From assembly GCF_019355935.1 (NCBI RefSeq), contig NZ_CP079925.1:2666001-2730000 (forward strand): a stretch of 64,000 nucleotides of DNA. The letters run 5' to 3'. Source of the stretch: Comamonas sp. Y33R10-2. Its GTDB lineage: Bacteria > Pseudomonadota > Gammaproteobacteria > Burkholderiales > Burkholderiaceae_C. The notes beneath the pieces are model-generated. The model was not told the DNA's origin, searched no databases, and saw only the letters and a list, made by a program, of their open reading frames with translations. The position numbers and the translations under genes are program-made. Each line of letters starts with the position of its first letter. The first letter of the stretch is position 1. Positions 16,601 through 25,739 of the stretch are shown here, one piece after another.

Positions 16601-17581
16601 ATGTCCCTCAACTTCCGATCACTCGACCTCAACCTTCTGCGCGTTTTTGATGAGGTCATGTCCGAGCGCAGCCTGACACGCGCGGCGCGCAAGCTCAGCA
16701 TTACCCAGCCCGCCGTCAGCAACGCCATGCGCCGCCTGCGCGAGGTGCTAGGTGACGAGTTGCTGGTGCGCCAAGGGCAGGGCGTGGAGCCCACTCCGCG
16801 GGCTCAGGCCTTGTGGCCGGTAATTCGCGAGGCGCTGCAGCATCTTGAAGGAGCGCTGGCTCCTGACGCGTTCGACCCTGAGACGGCAGACACAACCTTC
16901 GTCATCGCCATGGCCGATGCCACGGCTGCTACGCTGATCCCGCCGCTGTACCCGATGCTTGCGCGCGAAGCGCCGGGTGTCGGCGTACGGCTTTTGCCCA
17001 TGATCACCCGTGACCCGCGGGCTTTGTTGGACGCTGGCGAGGCCGACATGGCCGTGGGCTACTTCCCCGCCGTGCTGGCCGACTTGACGGCCCGCGCTCA
17101 AGCGGGCGGGCTGGTGGCGTTTGATAGTCGCCGCTTGTATGAAGGCGAGTACCTGTGCGTGATGCGCAAGGGCCACCCGCTGGAGCATGTGCCGCTCACG
17201 CTCGATAACTATTGCGCTGCCCGCCACATGCTGGTCAGCTTCTCGGGTCGCTCTTTTGGCTTTATTGATGAATCGCTGGCCTCGCTGGGGCGCTCGCGTG
17301 AAGTTGTGCTCACGGTCAACCAGTTCTTTACGGCCGCTCGCGTGGTCATCAACTCAGACTTGCTGACTATCTTGCCGCGCCACTTTGTGCCGGTCACTGG
17401 TATGAGTGAGGAGCTGGTGCTGCGCGAGCTGCCGTTTGATGTCATGCCTGTGCATGTGGATGCTTTGTGGCGCCGCCGTGGCCCGCACCCACAGGCTTAT
17501 GACTGGCTGCTAAAAACGCTGTCGCGTGCTGCAGAGATCACTTTTGCCAACGGCTTAGCCCAAGTCACGCCGCACGGGTGA
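16601..17581 (+). CDS. LysR family transcriptional regulator
   Basis: The 326-residue regulator has the LysR helix-turn-helix at about residues 20-45 (SLTRAARKLSITQPAVSNAM) and the two-lobed periplasmic-binding-like effector domain after about residue 95. The N-terminal FRSLDLNLLRVFDEVM resembles the NodD/NahR-like subgroup that activates aromatic or signal-molecule genes. No divergent target gene is present, since the neighbour 16039-16467 is unrelated. The ATG at 16601 has no clear ribosome site. The effector is unknown. Confidence 0.9.
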   Translation: MSLNFRSLDLNLLRVFDEVMSERSLTRAARKLSITQPAVSNAMRRLREVLGDELLVRQGQGVEPTPRAQALWPVIREALQHLEGALAPDAFDPETADTTFVIAMADATAATLIPPLYPMLAREAPGVGVRLLPMITRDPRALLDAGEADMAVGYFPAVLADLTARAQAGGLVAFDSRRLYEGEYLCVMRKGHPLEHVPLTLDNYCAARHMLVSFSGRSFGFIDESLASLGRSREVVLTVNQFFTAARVVINSDLLTILPRHFVPVTGMSEELVLRELPFDVMPVHVDALWRRRGPHPQAYDWLLKTLSRAAEITFANGLAQVTPHG

Positions 17582-17712
17582 GGTGGGTCTGCTGAGATTT
17601 GCTTGAAGTCGAGAAAGATGCAGGCCGGTTGCCGATCTAGCCGTGCGCCACGCATTCAACCCCTTGTCGACACAACGCGACCTTCGATCAAGCCTCAACA
17701 GACTCTAAACTC

Positions 17713-18567
17713 ATGGCCATGAAGATCCAGCTGCTATCCGACCTGCACCTTGAAGTCCACCCTCAATTTGTGGCCCAGCCCGCGGCCGGGGCTGATGTGC
17801 TGGTGCTGGCCGGAGACATTGGCTCCTACCAGAGCAACTCCATGCTCAACGGTGAGTACTTTGGTTTAGAACGCTTTTCGCCGTTACCCGAGTACGCAGG
17901 TTGGCCCACGCCCGTGATGTTTGTGCCCGGCAATCACGAATATGACATGCAGGATTTTGACGAAGCTAGGCTGCGCCTACAGCGCACCTGCGACCAGTTG
18001 GGCTTGATCTGGCTGGACCGCGAAACCGTGGTGATGGACGGTGTGCGCTTCATCGGCACCACGCTGTGGAGCGACTTTGACGCCATTGCCATGAACGAAG
18101 GCGTGACCGACATGACGCGCCTGCACAAGCTGCGCGATAAGGCGTTTCGCGCTGCCAACTTCTACTTGCGCAAGACCGGTGGAACGCGCCAGAGCGAGGC
18201 CTTCTTGGCCGAGCCCATGCGCGATGAAAGCTTGCTGTGCCAAGACTGGCTGCGCGCCGCGCTGCAGCAGCCTTTTGATGGGCCGACGGTAGCTGTTACG
18301 CACTTTGCCCCCAGTTTGCGCAGCGCAGATCCCCGCTACGGACTGGTGCCCGGTACGGCGGGGTTTTGCAACGTCATGGATGATTACCTGCCCTATGCCC
18401 AACTGTGGCTGCACGGTCACCTGCATTGCGCCAGCGACTATGTGGCAAAAGGCAAGCACGCAGATGGCAGTGACTGGCAATGCCGCGTGGTGGCTAATCC
18501 GCTGGGCTATGCACGCAAAGGCGAGCAAGAGGGTTTTTTACCGGCATCGACAATTGACTTGAGCTAA
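17713..18567 (+). CDS. Calcineurin-like metallophosphoesterase
   Basis: This 284-residue protein carries the full metallophosphatase motif set in order: LLSDLHLEVH near the N-terminus, LAGDIGS, PGNHEYD, THFAPS and LWLHGHLHCA. These residues bind the two metal ions and orient the phosphoester. The family covers many substrates, such as cyclic nucleotides and phosphodiesters, so none is assigned. The gene lies 132 bp after the LysR gene and 59 bp before a universal stress gene. An internal ATG two codons downstream (17719) is an equally possible start. Confidence 0.9.
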   Translation: MAMKIQLLSDLHLEVHPQFVAQPAAGADVLVLAGDIGSYQSNSMLNGEYFGLERFSPLPEYAGWPTPVMFVPGNHEYDMQDFDEARLRLQRTCDQLGLIWLDRETVVMDGVRFIGTTLWSDFDAIAMNEGVTDMTRLHKLRDKAFRAANFYLRKTGGTRQSEAFLAEPMRDESLLCQDWLRAALQQPFDGPTVAVTHFAPSLRSADPRYGLVPGTAGFCNVMDDYLPYAQLWLHGHLHCASDYVAKGKHADGSDWQCRVVANPLGYARKGEQEGFLPASTIDLS

Positions 18568-18626
18568 GTCAAGATCGACACAACCTCAAGCCATTAGTCT
18601 TGAGGCATTCACAAGGAGACGTTGGT

Positions 18627-19049
18627 ATGAAGATCTTGCTCGCTGTTGACGGAAGTGCTTACACCCAAAAAATGCTGGCTTATTTGACCTCGCATCAAGA
18701 GATGCTGGGCGCAGGCCATGAATACACCGTTATCACCGTGCAGCCGCTGCTGCCAGCCCGTGCCCGCGCTGCGCTGGGCAAGGATGTGGTGCAAGAGTAT
18801 TACGACGAAGAGAGCACCAAGATTTTGCAGCCCGTGCAAGAGTTCTTGAAGGCTCGTGGCGTGCCAGCGCAAAGCATCAACAAAGTGGGCCCGATTGCCG
18901 ACACCATCATCCACGAAGCGCAAGAGGGCAAGTTTGACCTCATAGCTATGGGCACACATGGCCACGGCGCACTGGGTCGTTTGGTCATGGGTTCGGTCAG
19001 CTCGCAAGTGCTGGCGGGTTGCACTATTCCTGTGCTGCTGATCCGCTAA
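18627..19049 (+). CDS. Universal stress protein UspA family
   Basis: The 140-residue protein starts at ATG 18627, 9 bp after AAGGAGA. It has the single Usp domain: MKILLAVDGSAYT at the N-terminus and the ATP-binding G-x2-G-x9-G(S/T) motif GTHGHGALGRLVMGSVS near residues 107-123. Proteins of this form bind ATP and accumulate in stress or starvation. The ORF can be extended to 18600, but that would place the start ahead of the ribosome site. Terminator at 19171. Confidence 0.93.
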   Translation: MKILLAVDGSAYTQKMLAYLTSHQEMLGAGHEYTVITVQPLLPARARAALGKDVVQEYYDEESTKILQPVQEFLKARGVPAQSINKVGPIADTIIHEAQEGKFDLIAMGTHGHGALGRLVMGSVSSQVLAGCTIPVLLIR

Positions 19050-19050
19050 A

Positions 19051-19136
19051 AATTCATAGCTGGTAGTCACTGAGATACAAGCGTTTCAGCCGTAAATCAG
19101 TGTGATACCAATGAATCTAGAGGACTTAAAGCTACA
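19051..19136. repeat. TAGCTAT-family nested palindrome
   Basis: Two nested arms, ATTCAT (19052-19057) with ATGAAT (19111-19116), and CACTGA (19069-19074) with TCAGTG (19097-19102), frame the element. It ends in GAGGACTTAAAGCTACAAAA, matching the conserved boundary of the AT-rich family. It is a degenerate copy. Confidence 0.55.
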
Positions 19137-19170
19137 AAAACCAAAGCACCTCTAAAGGCACACATTCTTC

Positions 19171-19201
19171 AAAGGCCGCGCTGCAAAGCACGGCCTTTTT
19201 T
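19171..19201. terminator. Terminator, usp / argP-like
   Basis: AAAGGCCG (19171-19178) pairs with CGGCCTTT, separated by a short loop containing GCAAAG, and a T-run follows. It serves the convergent usp (+) and argP-like (-) genes. Confidence 0.85.
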
Positions 19202-19213
19202 CTTGTTTGATTT

Positions 19214-20128
19214 CTATGAGACTTGCAGCAACTGCTGCGCCTTACCAAGCAGTGCCTGACTGACGCGAGAGAGCACGCGCGACTCCAAATTCCAGCAATG
19301 CCAGTACAGGGCAATCGCCAGCGCATGCCCGGGCGCTACATCGACCAAATCTCCGCTGTGTAGCGCAGGTTGCACCAGCAGCTCTGGCAGCACCGCCACG
19401 CCCCAGCCGGCACGCACGGCGCGCACTTGTGCCTCGCAACTGGGTAGCAAAATTTGATGCTGCAGCTGCACGTTGCGCAGCCCCAAAAAGCGCGCCACAA
19501 ACTCGGCCTGCATATCGTCTTTGCGGTTGAAAGATAGAAAGGGAAGCTGCTTAAAGTTCTTGTGCGTCAGCCCCTGCGGCAGCTTCTCTTGCGCAAAGTC
19601 TGCCGATGCCACGGCGACATAGCGCATAGCCCCTAGTGGCTGCACAGTGCAGCCGCGCAGCGCTTGGCTCAGCGTGGTCACGCAGCCCATGACCTGACCG
19701 GACCGCAGCAGCTCTTGCGTGAAGTCCTGATCGTCCACCACAACTTCCAGCGGCAGGCCGCTGCGCACCAGGTCATCCAGCGCCGTCATGGCCCATGTCG
19801 CAATGCTGTCGGCATTGATGGCGATAGAGACTATTTCACCGGCCAGACTCTGCCCCGTTTGCGGCGCCAGCGCTTGTAACTCATGCGTCAGATCGGCGCG
19901 CAGCAGGCGCAGCTGTTTGGCGTGCTTGAGCAGCAGCCGCCCCGCGCTGGTGGGTTTAACGGGGCGTGTGCGCTCGACCAGCACCGAGCCCACTTGCGAC
20001 TCCAGCGCACGCAGACGTTGGGACACGGCTGACTGGGTGATATGCAGCTTTTGCGCAGCGCGTTCAAAGCCGCCTTCTTCGACAATGGCGGCCAGACATT
20101 CCAGCGCAGCGGGGTCCCAAGAACTCAT
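19214..20128 (-). CDS. argP: LysR regulator, ArgP/IciA family
   Basis: The 304-residue regulator has the ArgP-type N-terminus AALECLAAIVEEGGFERAAQ and the HTH segment LHITQSAVSQRLRALESQVG. The remaining 210 residues are the two-lobed effector domain. ArgP in E. coli responds to arginine and lysine and activates the exporter argO, and the family carries this role in many bacteria. Here it is divergent from dadA, with only about 86 bp between start codons, so a regulatory link with D-amino-acid use is plausible but not shown. The ArgP-like name is from family resemblance. Confidence 0.82.
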   Translation of the reverse strand: MSSWDPAALECLAAIVEEGGFERAAQKLHITQSAVSQRLRALESQVGSVLVERTRPVKPTSAGRLLLKHAKQLRLLRADLTHELQALAPQTGQSLAGEIVSIAINADSIATWAMTALDDLVRSGLPLEVVVDDQDFTQELLRSGQVMGCVTTLSQALRGCTVQPLGAMRYVAVASADFAQEKLPQGLTHKNFKQLPFLSFNRKDDMQAEFVARFLGLRNVQLQHQILLPSCEAQVRAVRAGWGVAVLPELLVQPALHSGDLVDVAPGHALAIALYWHCWNLESRVLSRVSQALLGKAQQLLQVS

Positions 20129-20214
20129 GCAGAAACTCCATTAGCAAAACTGATGAAACTGCTGAAAATTTAATGGTGCTTTTGATTTTTTGCAACTGTG
20201 CAGACACTGGCCGC

Positions 20215-21549
20215 ATGAACATCATCGTCCTAGGCGCCGGCATCATCGGCATCAGCACCGCCTGGCATCTGCGCGAGCGCGGCCATCAAGTCACCGTGGT
20301 GGACCGCCAAAGCGGCCCGGCGCTGGAGACGAGCTATGCCAATGGTGGCCAAATTTCGGTCAGCTATTGCGAGCCATGGGCTAACCGCCAAGCGCCCTGG
20401 AAAGCACTGAAATGGATGTTTGATAAAGAAGCCCCGCTGCTGTTCAGGCCGCAGCTAGATCCTGCGCAATGGCGCTGGTGTTTACAGTTCCTTGCCCAGT
20501 GCAATGACAAGGCGTTTGCGCGCAATGTGCAGCAGATTGTGGCGCTGGGTGCATACAGCCATGTGGCGCTCAAAGACATGGTTAAAAAAACCGGCATCAC
20601 CTTCGAGCGACTAGAGCGCGGTATTGCGCATTTCTACAGCAGTCAAAAAGCGTTTGATGAGGCTGCAGAAGGTGTGCAATTGATGCGCCAATACGGCGTG
20701 CAACGCCGCTTGGTCAGCCGTGATGAACTGCTCAAAATCGAGCCCGCCTTCACCCCCTATGCTGCGCAGATTGCAGGCGGCACGTTTACTCAAACGGATG
20801 AGTCTGGCGACGCACGTGTCTTCACCGAAAAACTGGCGGATTTGTGCGATCAATCAGGTGTTGAGTTTCTCTACGGTCAGCAAATTTTGAGCTTGCAGGC
20901 AGGGTGTAAAAATGCGCCGGCTCGCATCAAAATTCAAGCCAATGAGGGCGGCGCAGTACGCACGCTAAGTGCTGATGCTGTGGTGGTCGCTTGCGGCTCA
21001 TACACACCGCTGCTGCTCAAGCCGTTGGGCGTGAATGTGCCCATCTACCCCGGCAAGGGCTATAGCGCTACGCTGGCGCTGCTGCAGCCAGAAAAAGCAC
21101 CCATCGTCTCCACCATCGACGACAGCCGCAAAGTGGCCATGACGCGTCTAGGCAATCATTTGCGCGTGGCAGGAACGATTGAGCTGGGCGGCTTTGATAT
21201 GCGCCTCGAAACCCCCACGGCCCGTGCGCGCTGCGAGATGCTGGTCAGGCGCGTTGAAGAGCTGATGCCCGGCGTGTGTGATACCCGTTTGCCCGAAGAA
21301 GGGGGTGAGCCGCAGTTCTGGTGTGGCCTGCGCCCGGCTACACCCACCAACATCCCTTGCATTGGCGCGACGCAGGCGCAGGGCATATGGGTCAATGCGG
21401 GCCACGGCACGTTGGGATGGACCCATGGTGCTGGCTCTGGCAAAGCTATGGCGGCCTTGATGAGTGGTGAGCAGCCAGCGCTTGACTTTGGCTTTTGGGG
21501 TGAGAAGTTGCACTCTCCTGCACCGGCACAAATGGCGACGACAGCCTGA
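20215..21549 (+). CDS. dadA: D-amino acid dehydrogenase, FAD-dependent
   Basis: The ATG at 20215 gives a 444-residue FAD flavoprotein that begins with the dinucleotide fold IIVLGAGIIGISTAW and the downstream VVDRQSGPALETSYANGGQ. The C-terminal GLRPATPTNIPCIGAT and GHGTLGWTHGAGSGK are DAO-family signatures. In the DadA family it oxidises D-alanine and other D-amino acids to oxo-acids at the membrane, passing electrons to the respiratory chain. No alanine racemase gene is beside it; instead the divergent ArgP-like gene is next. The upstream in-frame start at 20173 falls in the promoter area. Confidence 0.93.
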   Translation: MNIIVLGAGIIGISTAWHLRERGHQVTVVDRQSGPALETSYANGGQISVSYCEPWANRQAPWKALKWMFDKEAPLLFRPQLDPAQWRWCLQFLAQCNDKAFARNVQQIVALGAYSHVALKDMVKKTGITFERLERGIAHFYSSQKAFDEAAEGVQLMRQYGVQRRLVSRDELLKIEPAFTPYAAQIAGGTFTQTDESGDARVFTEKLADLCDQSGVEFLYGQQILSLQAGCKNAPARIKIQANEGGAVRTLSADAVVVACGSYTPLLLKPLGVNVPIYPGKGYSATLALLQPEKAPIVSTIDDSRKVAMTRLGNHLRVAGTIELGGFDMRLETPTARARCEMLVRRVEELMPGVCDTRLPEEGGEPQFWCGLRPATPTNIPCIGATQAQGIWVNAGHGTLGWTHGAGSGKAMAALMSGEQPALDFGFWGEKLHSPAPAQMATTA

Positions 21550-21664
21550 ATCTGACGGTTACAAAATTAATTAACAGATTAAGTAAAAACCCTGCGCGAA
21601 ACGGATTGACGGGTTGATGTGGTGAGACGAACATTACCATGTTAACTAAATATTCATCACGCAG
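21550..21664. promoter_or_regulatory. Candidate hpa operon promoter region
   Basis: The 115 bp before hpaG1 contain a -35-like TTGACG at 21606-21611. They also contain AT-rich segments AAATTAATTAACAG and ATGTTAACTAAATA, of the kind bound by MarR-type dimers such as HpaR. No -10 at the proper spacing could be fixed, so this is only a candidate region. Confidence 0.3.
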
Positions 21665-22336
21665 ATGCAGCCCTCTTTCTTCAGCGACAGCCTGCCATTG
21701 CGCACCGTTTACGGCGCGCTGCTCAATGATCGTTCCACGCTGGAGCGACTGTCTCCACAATTCGTGAACGCGCCCTATAAGGCTGCGCCTAAGGCTCCTG
21801 TTCTCTACATCAAGCCGCGCAATACATTCGCTGCAGAGGGAGCCAAAGTGCAGGTGCCGGCAGAGCCGGGCGAGGTGCGCGTCGATGCCACGATTGGTCT
21901 GGTCATCGGCAAAACGGCGAGCCGTGTCTCGGTAGATGAGGCGCTCAGCTATGTCGCGGGTTTTGTGGTGGTCAGCGACCTGACTTTGCCGCACGAAAAT
22001 TACTACCGCCCCGCCATTCAGCAGCGCGATCGAGATGGCTTTTGTCCCATGAGCCAGTTGTTCAAGGACGAAGCAGGTTTTGACCTCGATCACGCGACCC
22101 TCAGCATTTGTATCAACGGTGAACGCGTCTATGAGCGCAGCTTTGCCACGCTGGTGCGTACGGCCGCTCAGTTGCTGGTGGATGTGACTGAATTCATGAC
22201 GCTGGCCGTTGGCGATGTTCTGCTGCTGGGTCCTGGCGAAGGATCACCCGTGGCGCGTGCTGGCGATCAGGTTCGTATCGTGGTGCCCGGCCTAGGCGAG
22301 TTGACGCACTCTGTGGTCGAGGAGGAGCTGGCATGA
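21665..22336 (+). CDS. hpaG1: HpaG1, homoprotocatechuate pathway isomerase/decarboxylase subunit
   Basis: This 223-residue protein has the fumarylacetoacetate hydrolase fold (RDGFCPMSQLF, VDVTEFMTLAVGDVLLLG) and matches the N-terminal half of E. coli HpaG. In the pathway HpaG carries out decarboxylation of 5-oxo-pent-3-ene-1,2,5-tricarboxylate and isomerisation of the product. It overlaps hpaG2 by 4 bp (ATGA at 22333), so the two are translated together and probably form a hetero-oligomer. In the enteric gene the halves are fused; here they are separate. No strong ribosome site precedes ATG 21665. Confidence 0.88.
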   Translation: MQPSFFSDSLPLRTVYGALLNDRSTLERLSPQFVNAPYKAAPKAPVLYIKPRNTFAAEGAKVQVPAEPGEVRVDATIGLVIGKTASRVSVDEALSYVAGFVVVSDLTLPHENYYRPAIQQRDRDGFCPMSQLFKDEAGFDLDHATLSICINGERVYERSFATLVRTAAQLLVDVTEFMTLAVGDVLLLGPGEGSPVARAGDQVRIVVPGLGELTHSVVEEELA

Positions 22337-23088
22337 AGCGCGGACGTGTGATCCTGAACGGTCAAGAACTGGCTGTGACTGAAAGTGCCGATGGTCGCGT
22401 GCAACTGCCCGATGGTCAGGTGGTGGCCGAGACGCAGGTGCAATGGCTTCCTCCACTGGAATTCGGCACAATCATTGCGCTGGGTCTGAACTATGCGGAC
22501 CATGTCAAAGAGTTGTCGCACGAGTTGACTGTCAGCACCAAAGATGTACCTCTGGTGTTCCTCAAAGGACCGAACTCTCTGGTGGGCCACCGAGGCTTTA
22601 CGCCCCGTCCAGCGGACGCCAGCTTCATGCACTACGAGTGCGAACTGGCTGTGGTCATTGGTCGTACCGCCAAAAACGTACAGGCTGCCGATGCCATGCA
22701 ATATGTGGCTGGCTACACCGTCTGCAACGACTATGCGGTACGTGACTATCTGGAGAACTGGTACCGCCCCAATTTGCGTGTCAAGAACCGCGATGCAAGC
22801 ACCGTGATCGGGCCCTGGCTGGTAGATGCCAGTGATGTGCCCGATCCCCATGCACTGGCCCTGCACACCCGTGTCAACGGCCAGCAAACCCAGAGTGGCA
22901 ACACCAGCCACATGATTCACCGCATTCCAGAGTTGATTGCCTACCTCAGCAGCATCATGACGCTGCAGGCGGGCGATGTCATCCTGACGGGAACACCCGA
23001 CGGGGTAGTCAATGTCAACGCTGGGGACGTGGTGGAAACTGCCATTGACGGTATTGGAACGCTAGTCAACACGTTGCAAGACATCTGA
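22333..23088 (+). CDS. hpaG2: HpaG2, homoprotocatechuate pathway isomerase/decarboxylase subunit
   Basis: The 251-residue protein is the second FAH-fold half, matching the C-terminal domain of HpaG. Visible are the catalytic FAH segments GLNYADHVKE, FLKGPNSLVGH and GDVILTGTPDGV, and acidic metal ligands in the FMHYECELAVVIG strand. Its ATG overlaps the hpaG1 stop, so translational coupling is expected. Together with HpaG1 it converts 5-oxo-pent-3-ene-1,2,5-tricarboxylate to 2-oxohept-3-ene-1,7-dioate. The start could be the first of several codons, but the overlap makes it firm. Confidence 0.9.
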   Translation: MKRGRVILNGQELAVTESADGRVQLPDGQVVAETQVQWLPPLEFGTIIALGLNYADHVKELSHELTVSTKDVPLVFLKGPNSLVGHRGFTPRPADASFMHYECELAVVIGRTAKNVQAADAMQYVAGYTVCNDYAVRDYLENWYRPNLRVKNRDASTVIGPWLVDASDVPDPHALALHTRVNGQQTQSGNTSHMIHRIPELIAYLSSIMTLQAGDVILTGTPDGVVNVNAGDVVETAIDGIGTLVNTLQDI

Positions 23089-23130
23089 AGAGCGTACACC
23101 AGCAGCCATCCAACCTAAGGAGACTGAGAT

Positions 23131-24111
23131 ATGCGTTTATCTTTTCGTATCGCCGCCGCCGCGCTGGCGGTAGGCGGCTTATTGGGTATGAGTTTTTCTG
23201 CCTCGGCACAAACCTATCCGCACAAGCCTTTGCGTTGGGTGGTGGGCTATCCCGCCGGTGGTGGAACGGACTTTTTGGCGCGCACGGTCGGCGCCCAGCT
23301 GTCACATCAAATCGGGCAGCAAGCCGTGGTGGATAACCGTCCCGGTGCGAGTGCGATCCTTGCGTCGGAGCTGGTTGCGCGTTCTGCACCAGATGGCTAC
23401 ACCATTTTCTCGGCGGACAACGGTGTGCTGGTCTACAACAGCCTGCTGTACAAAAAGCTGCGCTATGACCCGCAGAAAGACTTTGCCTTGCTGGGGATGA
23501 TGGGACGCTCGCCATTGGTCATCGTTGCCTCTCCACAGCTGGGCATCAAGGATGCACAGGGTTTGCTTGCTGCGCTGCGTAAAGAGCCAGGCAAATACAG
23601 CATCGGCACGGCAGGCACAGGCAGTCCCCACCATCTGGCTCTGGAGCTGTTTCAGCGCGAAGCCAATGTTTCTCTGCAACATATTCCCTACAAGGGCGGC
23701 GCACCTGCCTTGCAGGAGCTGATGGGAAATCAGATCCCGCTGATGATGCTGGATCTGCCAAGCGGCATCAGCGCCGTCAAGGCAGGCAAGGCCATTCCAT
23801 TGCTGGCCATGTCGGGTGAACGTATTCCGCAATTGCCGAATGTTCCTACGGCTCGTGAATTGGGTTTTTCTAAGGTGGAGGCCTATACCTGGCAAGGCTT
23901 GGTCGTGCCCAAAGGTACACCGGCAGACATCCAGAAACAGTTGAGCACAGAGCTGCAAAAAGCCATGCATGAACCGGCGGTGCGCCAGAGCTTGTTTGAT
24001 GCTGGCTGGGAGGCACGACCTAGCAATGCAGAGGATATGGCCCGGTATGTGAAGTCCGAGCGCGAGACCTGGTCCGTGCTGGTTAAAGATAAAAATATTC
24101 AGCTGGATTGA
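23131..24111 (+). CDS. Bug-family tripartite tricarboxylate receptor (TctC-like)
   Basis: This 326-residue periplasmic protein has a signal peptide (AAALAVGGLLGMSFSASAQ) and the TctC/Bug core, including VVGYPAGGGTDFLAR, VDNRPGASAILASELVA and IPYKGGAPALQELMG. The family binds small carboxylates or other anions for TctAB-type secondary transporters or signalling. It lies inside the hpa operon between hpaG2 and hpaE, after a good AAGGAG. No membrane partners TctA or TctB are present, so its ligand could be an aromatic or carboxylate substrate of this pathway, as an inference from position. Confidence 0.88.
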   Translation: MRLSFRIAAAALAVGGLLGMSFSASAQTYPHKPLRWVVGYPAGGGTDFLARTVGAQLSHQIGQQAVVDNRPGASAILASELVARSAPDGYTIFSADNGVLVYNSLLYKKLRYDPQKDFALLGMMGRSPLVIVASPQLGIKDAQGLLAALRKEPGKYSIGTAGTGSPHHLALELFQREANVSLQHIPYKGGAPALQELMGNQIPLMMLDLPSGISAVKAGKAIPLLAMSGERIPQLPNVPTARELGFSKVEAYTWQGLVVPKGTPADIQKQLSTELQKAMHEPAVRQSLFDAGWEARPSNAEDMARYVKSERETWSVLVKDKNIQLD

Positions 24112-24202
24112 GTACAACAGAGCCCATGCCTCGCATGGGCTCCACCATCGCCCAAGTGGTAGCAGGAAGCCCGAGAAGCCCGTCAGGGAACAGGAGAGAG
24201 CA

Positions 24203-25660
24203 ATGAGGATCGACCATCTGATCAATGGCAAAAGTGTGGCCGGAAAAGACTACTTTGAAACCGTCAATCCTGCGACACAGGAGGTACTGGCCGAAGTGGC
24301 CAGCGGCGATGCTGCTGACGTGGACGCTGCTGTCTCTGCTGCCAAAGAAGCCTTTCCAAAGTGGGCCGGCATGCCCGCTACAGAGCGTGCCAAGCTGGTG
24401 CGAAAACTGGGCGATTTGATCGCCCAGCATGTGCCAGAGATTGCCCAGACCGAGACGAATGACTGCGGTCAGGTCATCGCTCAAACCGGCAAGCAGCTGA
24501 TCCCGCGCGCTGCCGACAACTTCTACTACTTTGCCGAGATGTGCACGCGTGTAGACGGCCACACCTACCCCACGCCCACGCACCTGAACTACACGCTGTT
24601 TCACCCCGTGGGCGTGTGTGCGCTGATCTCGCCGTGGAACGTGCCCTTCATGACAGCGACCTGGAAAGTCGCGCCATGCCTGGCGTTTGGTAACACGGCC
24701 GTGCTCAAGATGAGCGAGCTCTCGCCCATGACGGCCGCCCGCTTGGGTGAATTGGCACTGGAGGCAGGCATACCCCCCGGTGTTCTGAATTTGGTGCATG
24801 GCTTCGGCAAAGATGCGGGCGAGCCACTGGTCGCGCACCGTGATGTGCGTGCGGTGTCCTTTACCGGATCGACCGCCACCGGCAACCGCATTGTGCAATC
24901 GGCAGGTCTTAAGAAGTTCAGCATGGAGCTGGGTGGCAAGAGCCCCTTCGTGATCTTTGATGATGCCGACTTTGAACGGGCGTTGGACGCCGCCGTGTTC
25001 ATGATCTTTAGCAACAACGGCGAGCGCTGCACCGCAGGCAGCCGCATCCTGGTGCAAAAAGGCATTTACGCCAAGTTTGTCGAGCGCTTTGTGGAGCGCG
25101 CCAAGCGCATCACCGTGGGCGATCCGCTGGATGAGAAAACCATTGTCGGACCCATGATCAGCCAGGGCCATCTGGCCAAGGTGCGCCACTACATCGAGCT
25201 AGGTCAGAAAGAGGGTGCGAACATGCTCTGCGGTGGTCTGGATGCGCCCGTGGTGCCCGATCGCGTCAAGAACGGAAATTATGTGCTGCCCACGGTATTT
25301 GCCGATGTAGACAACCGCATGCACATTGCCCAGGAAGAAATCTTTGGCCCCGTAGCCTGCATCATCCCGTTCAGCGATGAGGCCGATGCCATCCGCCTAG
25401 CCAATGACATTCAGTATGGGCTGTCCAGCTATGTGTGGACCGAGAACATTGGCAAGGCCCACCGCGTGGCTGCGGCCGTCGAAGCCGGCATGTGCTTTGT
25501 CAACAGCCAGAACGTGCGCGATCTGCGTCAACCCTTTGGCGGCACCAAGGCATCAGGCACGGGCCGCGAAGGCGGCACCTGGAGCTATGAAGTGTTTTGC
25601 GAGCCGAAGAACGTGGCTGTGTCCATGGGCAGCCATCACATCCCCCACTGGGGCGCTTAA
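24203..25660 (+). CDS. hpaE: 5-carboxymethyl-2-hydroxymuconate semialdehyde dehydrogenase
   Basis: The 485-residue aldehyde dehydrogenase oxidises 5-carboxymethyl-2-hydroxymuconic semialdehyde to the acid with NAD. The NAD site SFTGSTATG, the general-base Glu in MELGGKSPF and the nucleophile Cys in NNGERCTAGS are present, as is the IFGPVACI segment near the C-terminus. It is one of two ALDHs in the cluster and is assigned to this step by position just before hpaD and by similarity to the HpaE class. The second ALDH at 28113 has the different NTGQTCVCAN motif. ATG 24203 follows AGGAGAG. Confidence 0.9.
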   Translation: MRIDHLINGKSVAGKDYFETVNPATQEVLAEVASGDAADVDAAVSAAKEAFPKWAGMPATERAKLVRKLGDLIAQHVPEIAQTETNDCGQVIAQTGKQLIPRAADNFYYFAEMCTRVDGHTYPTPTHLNYTLFHPVGVCALISPWNVPFMTATWKVAPCLAFGNTAVLKMSELSPMTAARLGELALEAGIPPGVLNLVHGFGKDAGEPLVAHRDVRAVSFTGSTATGNRIVQSAGLKKFSMELGGKSPFVIFDDADFERALDAAVFMIFSNNGERCTAGSRILVQKGIYAKFVERFVERAKRITVGDPLDEKTIVGPMISQGHLAKVRHYIELGQKEGANMLCGGLDAPVVPDRVKNGNYVLPTVFADVDNRMHIAQEEIFGPVACIIPFSDEADAIRLANDIQYGLSSYVWTENIGKAHRVAAAVEAGMCFVNSQNVRDLRQPFGGTKASGTGREGGTWSYEVFCEPKNVAVSMGSHHIPHWGA

Positions 25661-25739
25661 GACTCCGTGGCAAAGGCAACGAGAAACAAAATTGTTTCTC
25701 AATGGATAGCTTAAGGGATGAGAAACAAGGAGGCAGATC

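Noticed and set aside
22267..22920. Antisense frame over hpaG1-hpaG2
   Set aside because: It overlaps the coupled hpaG1 and hpaG2 genes, which carry FAH motifs, and lacks its own features.
21665..23088. hpaG1 and hpaG2 as one gene broken by a frameshift
   Set aside because: Both have complete FAH-fold halves and the ATGA overlap gives hpaG2 its own start, so separate genes are more likely than a damaged fusion.
24083..25189. A 368-codon open frame antisense to hpaE
   Set aside because: The hpaE product has the full ALDH catalytic motifs; the antisense frame has no recognisable domain.
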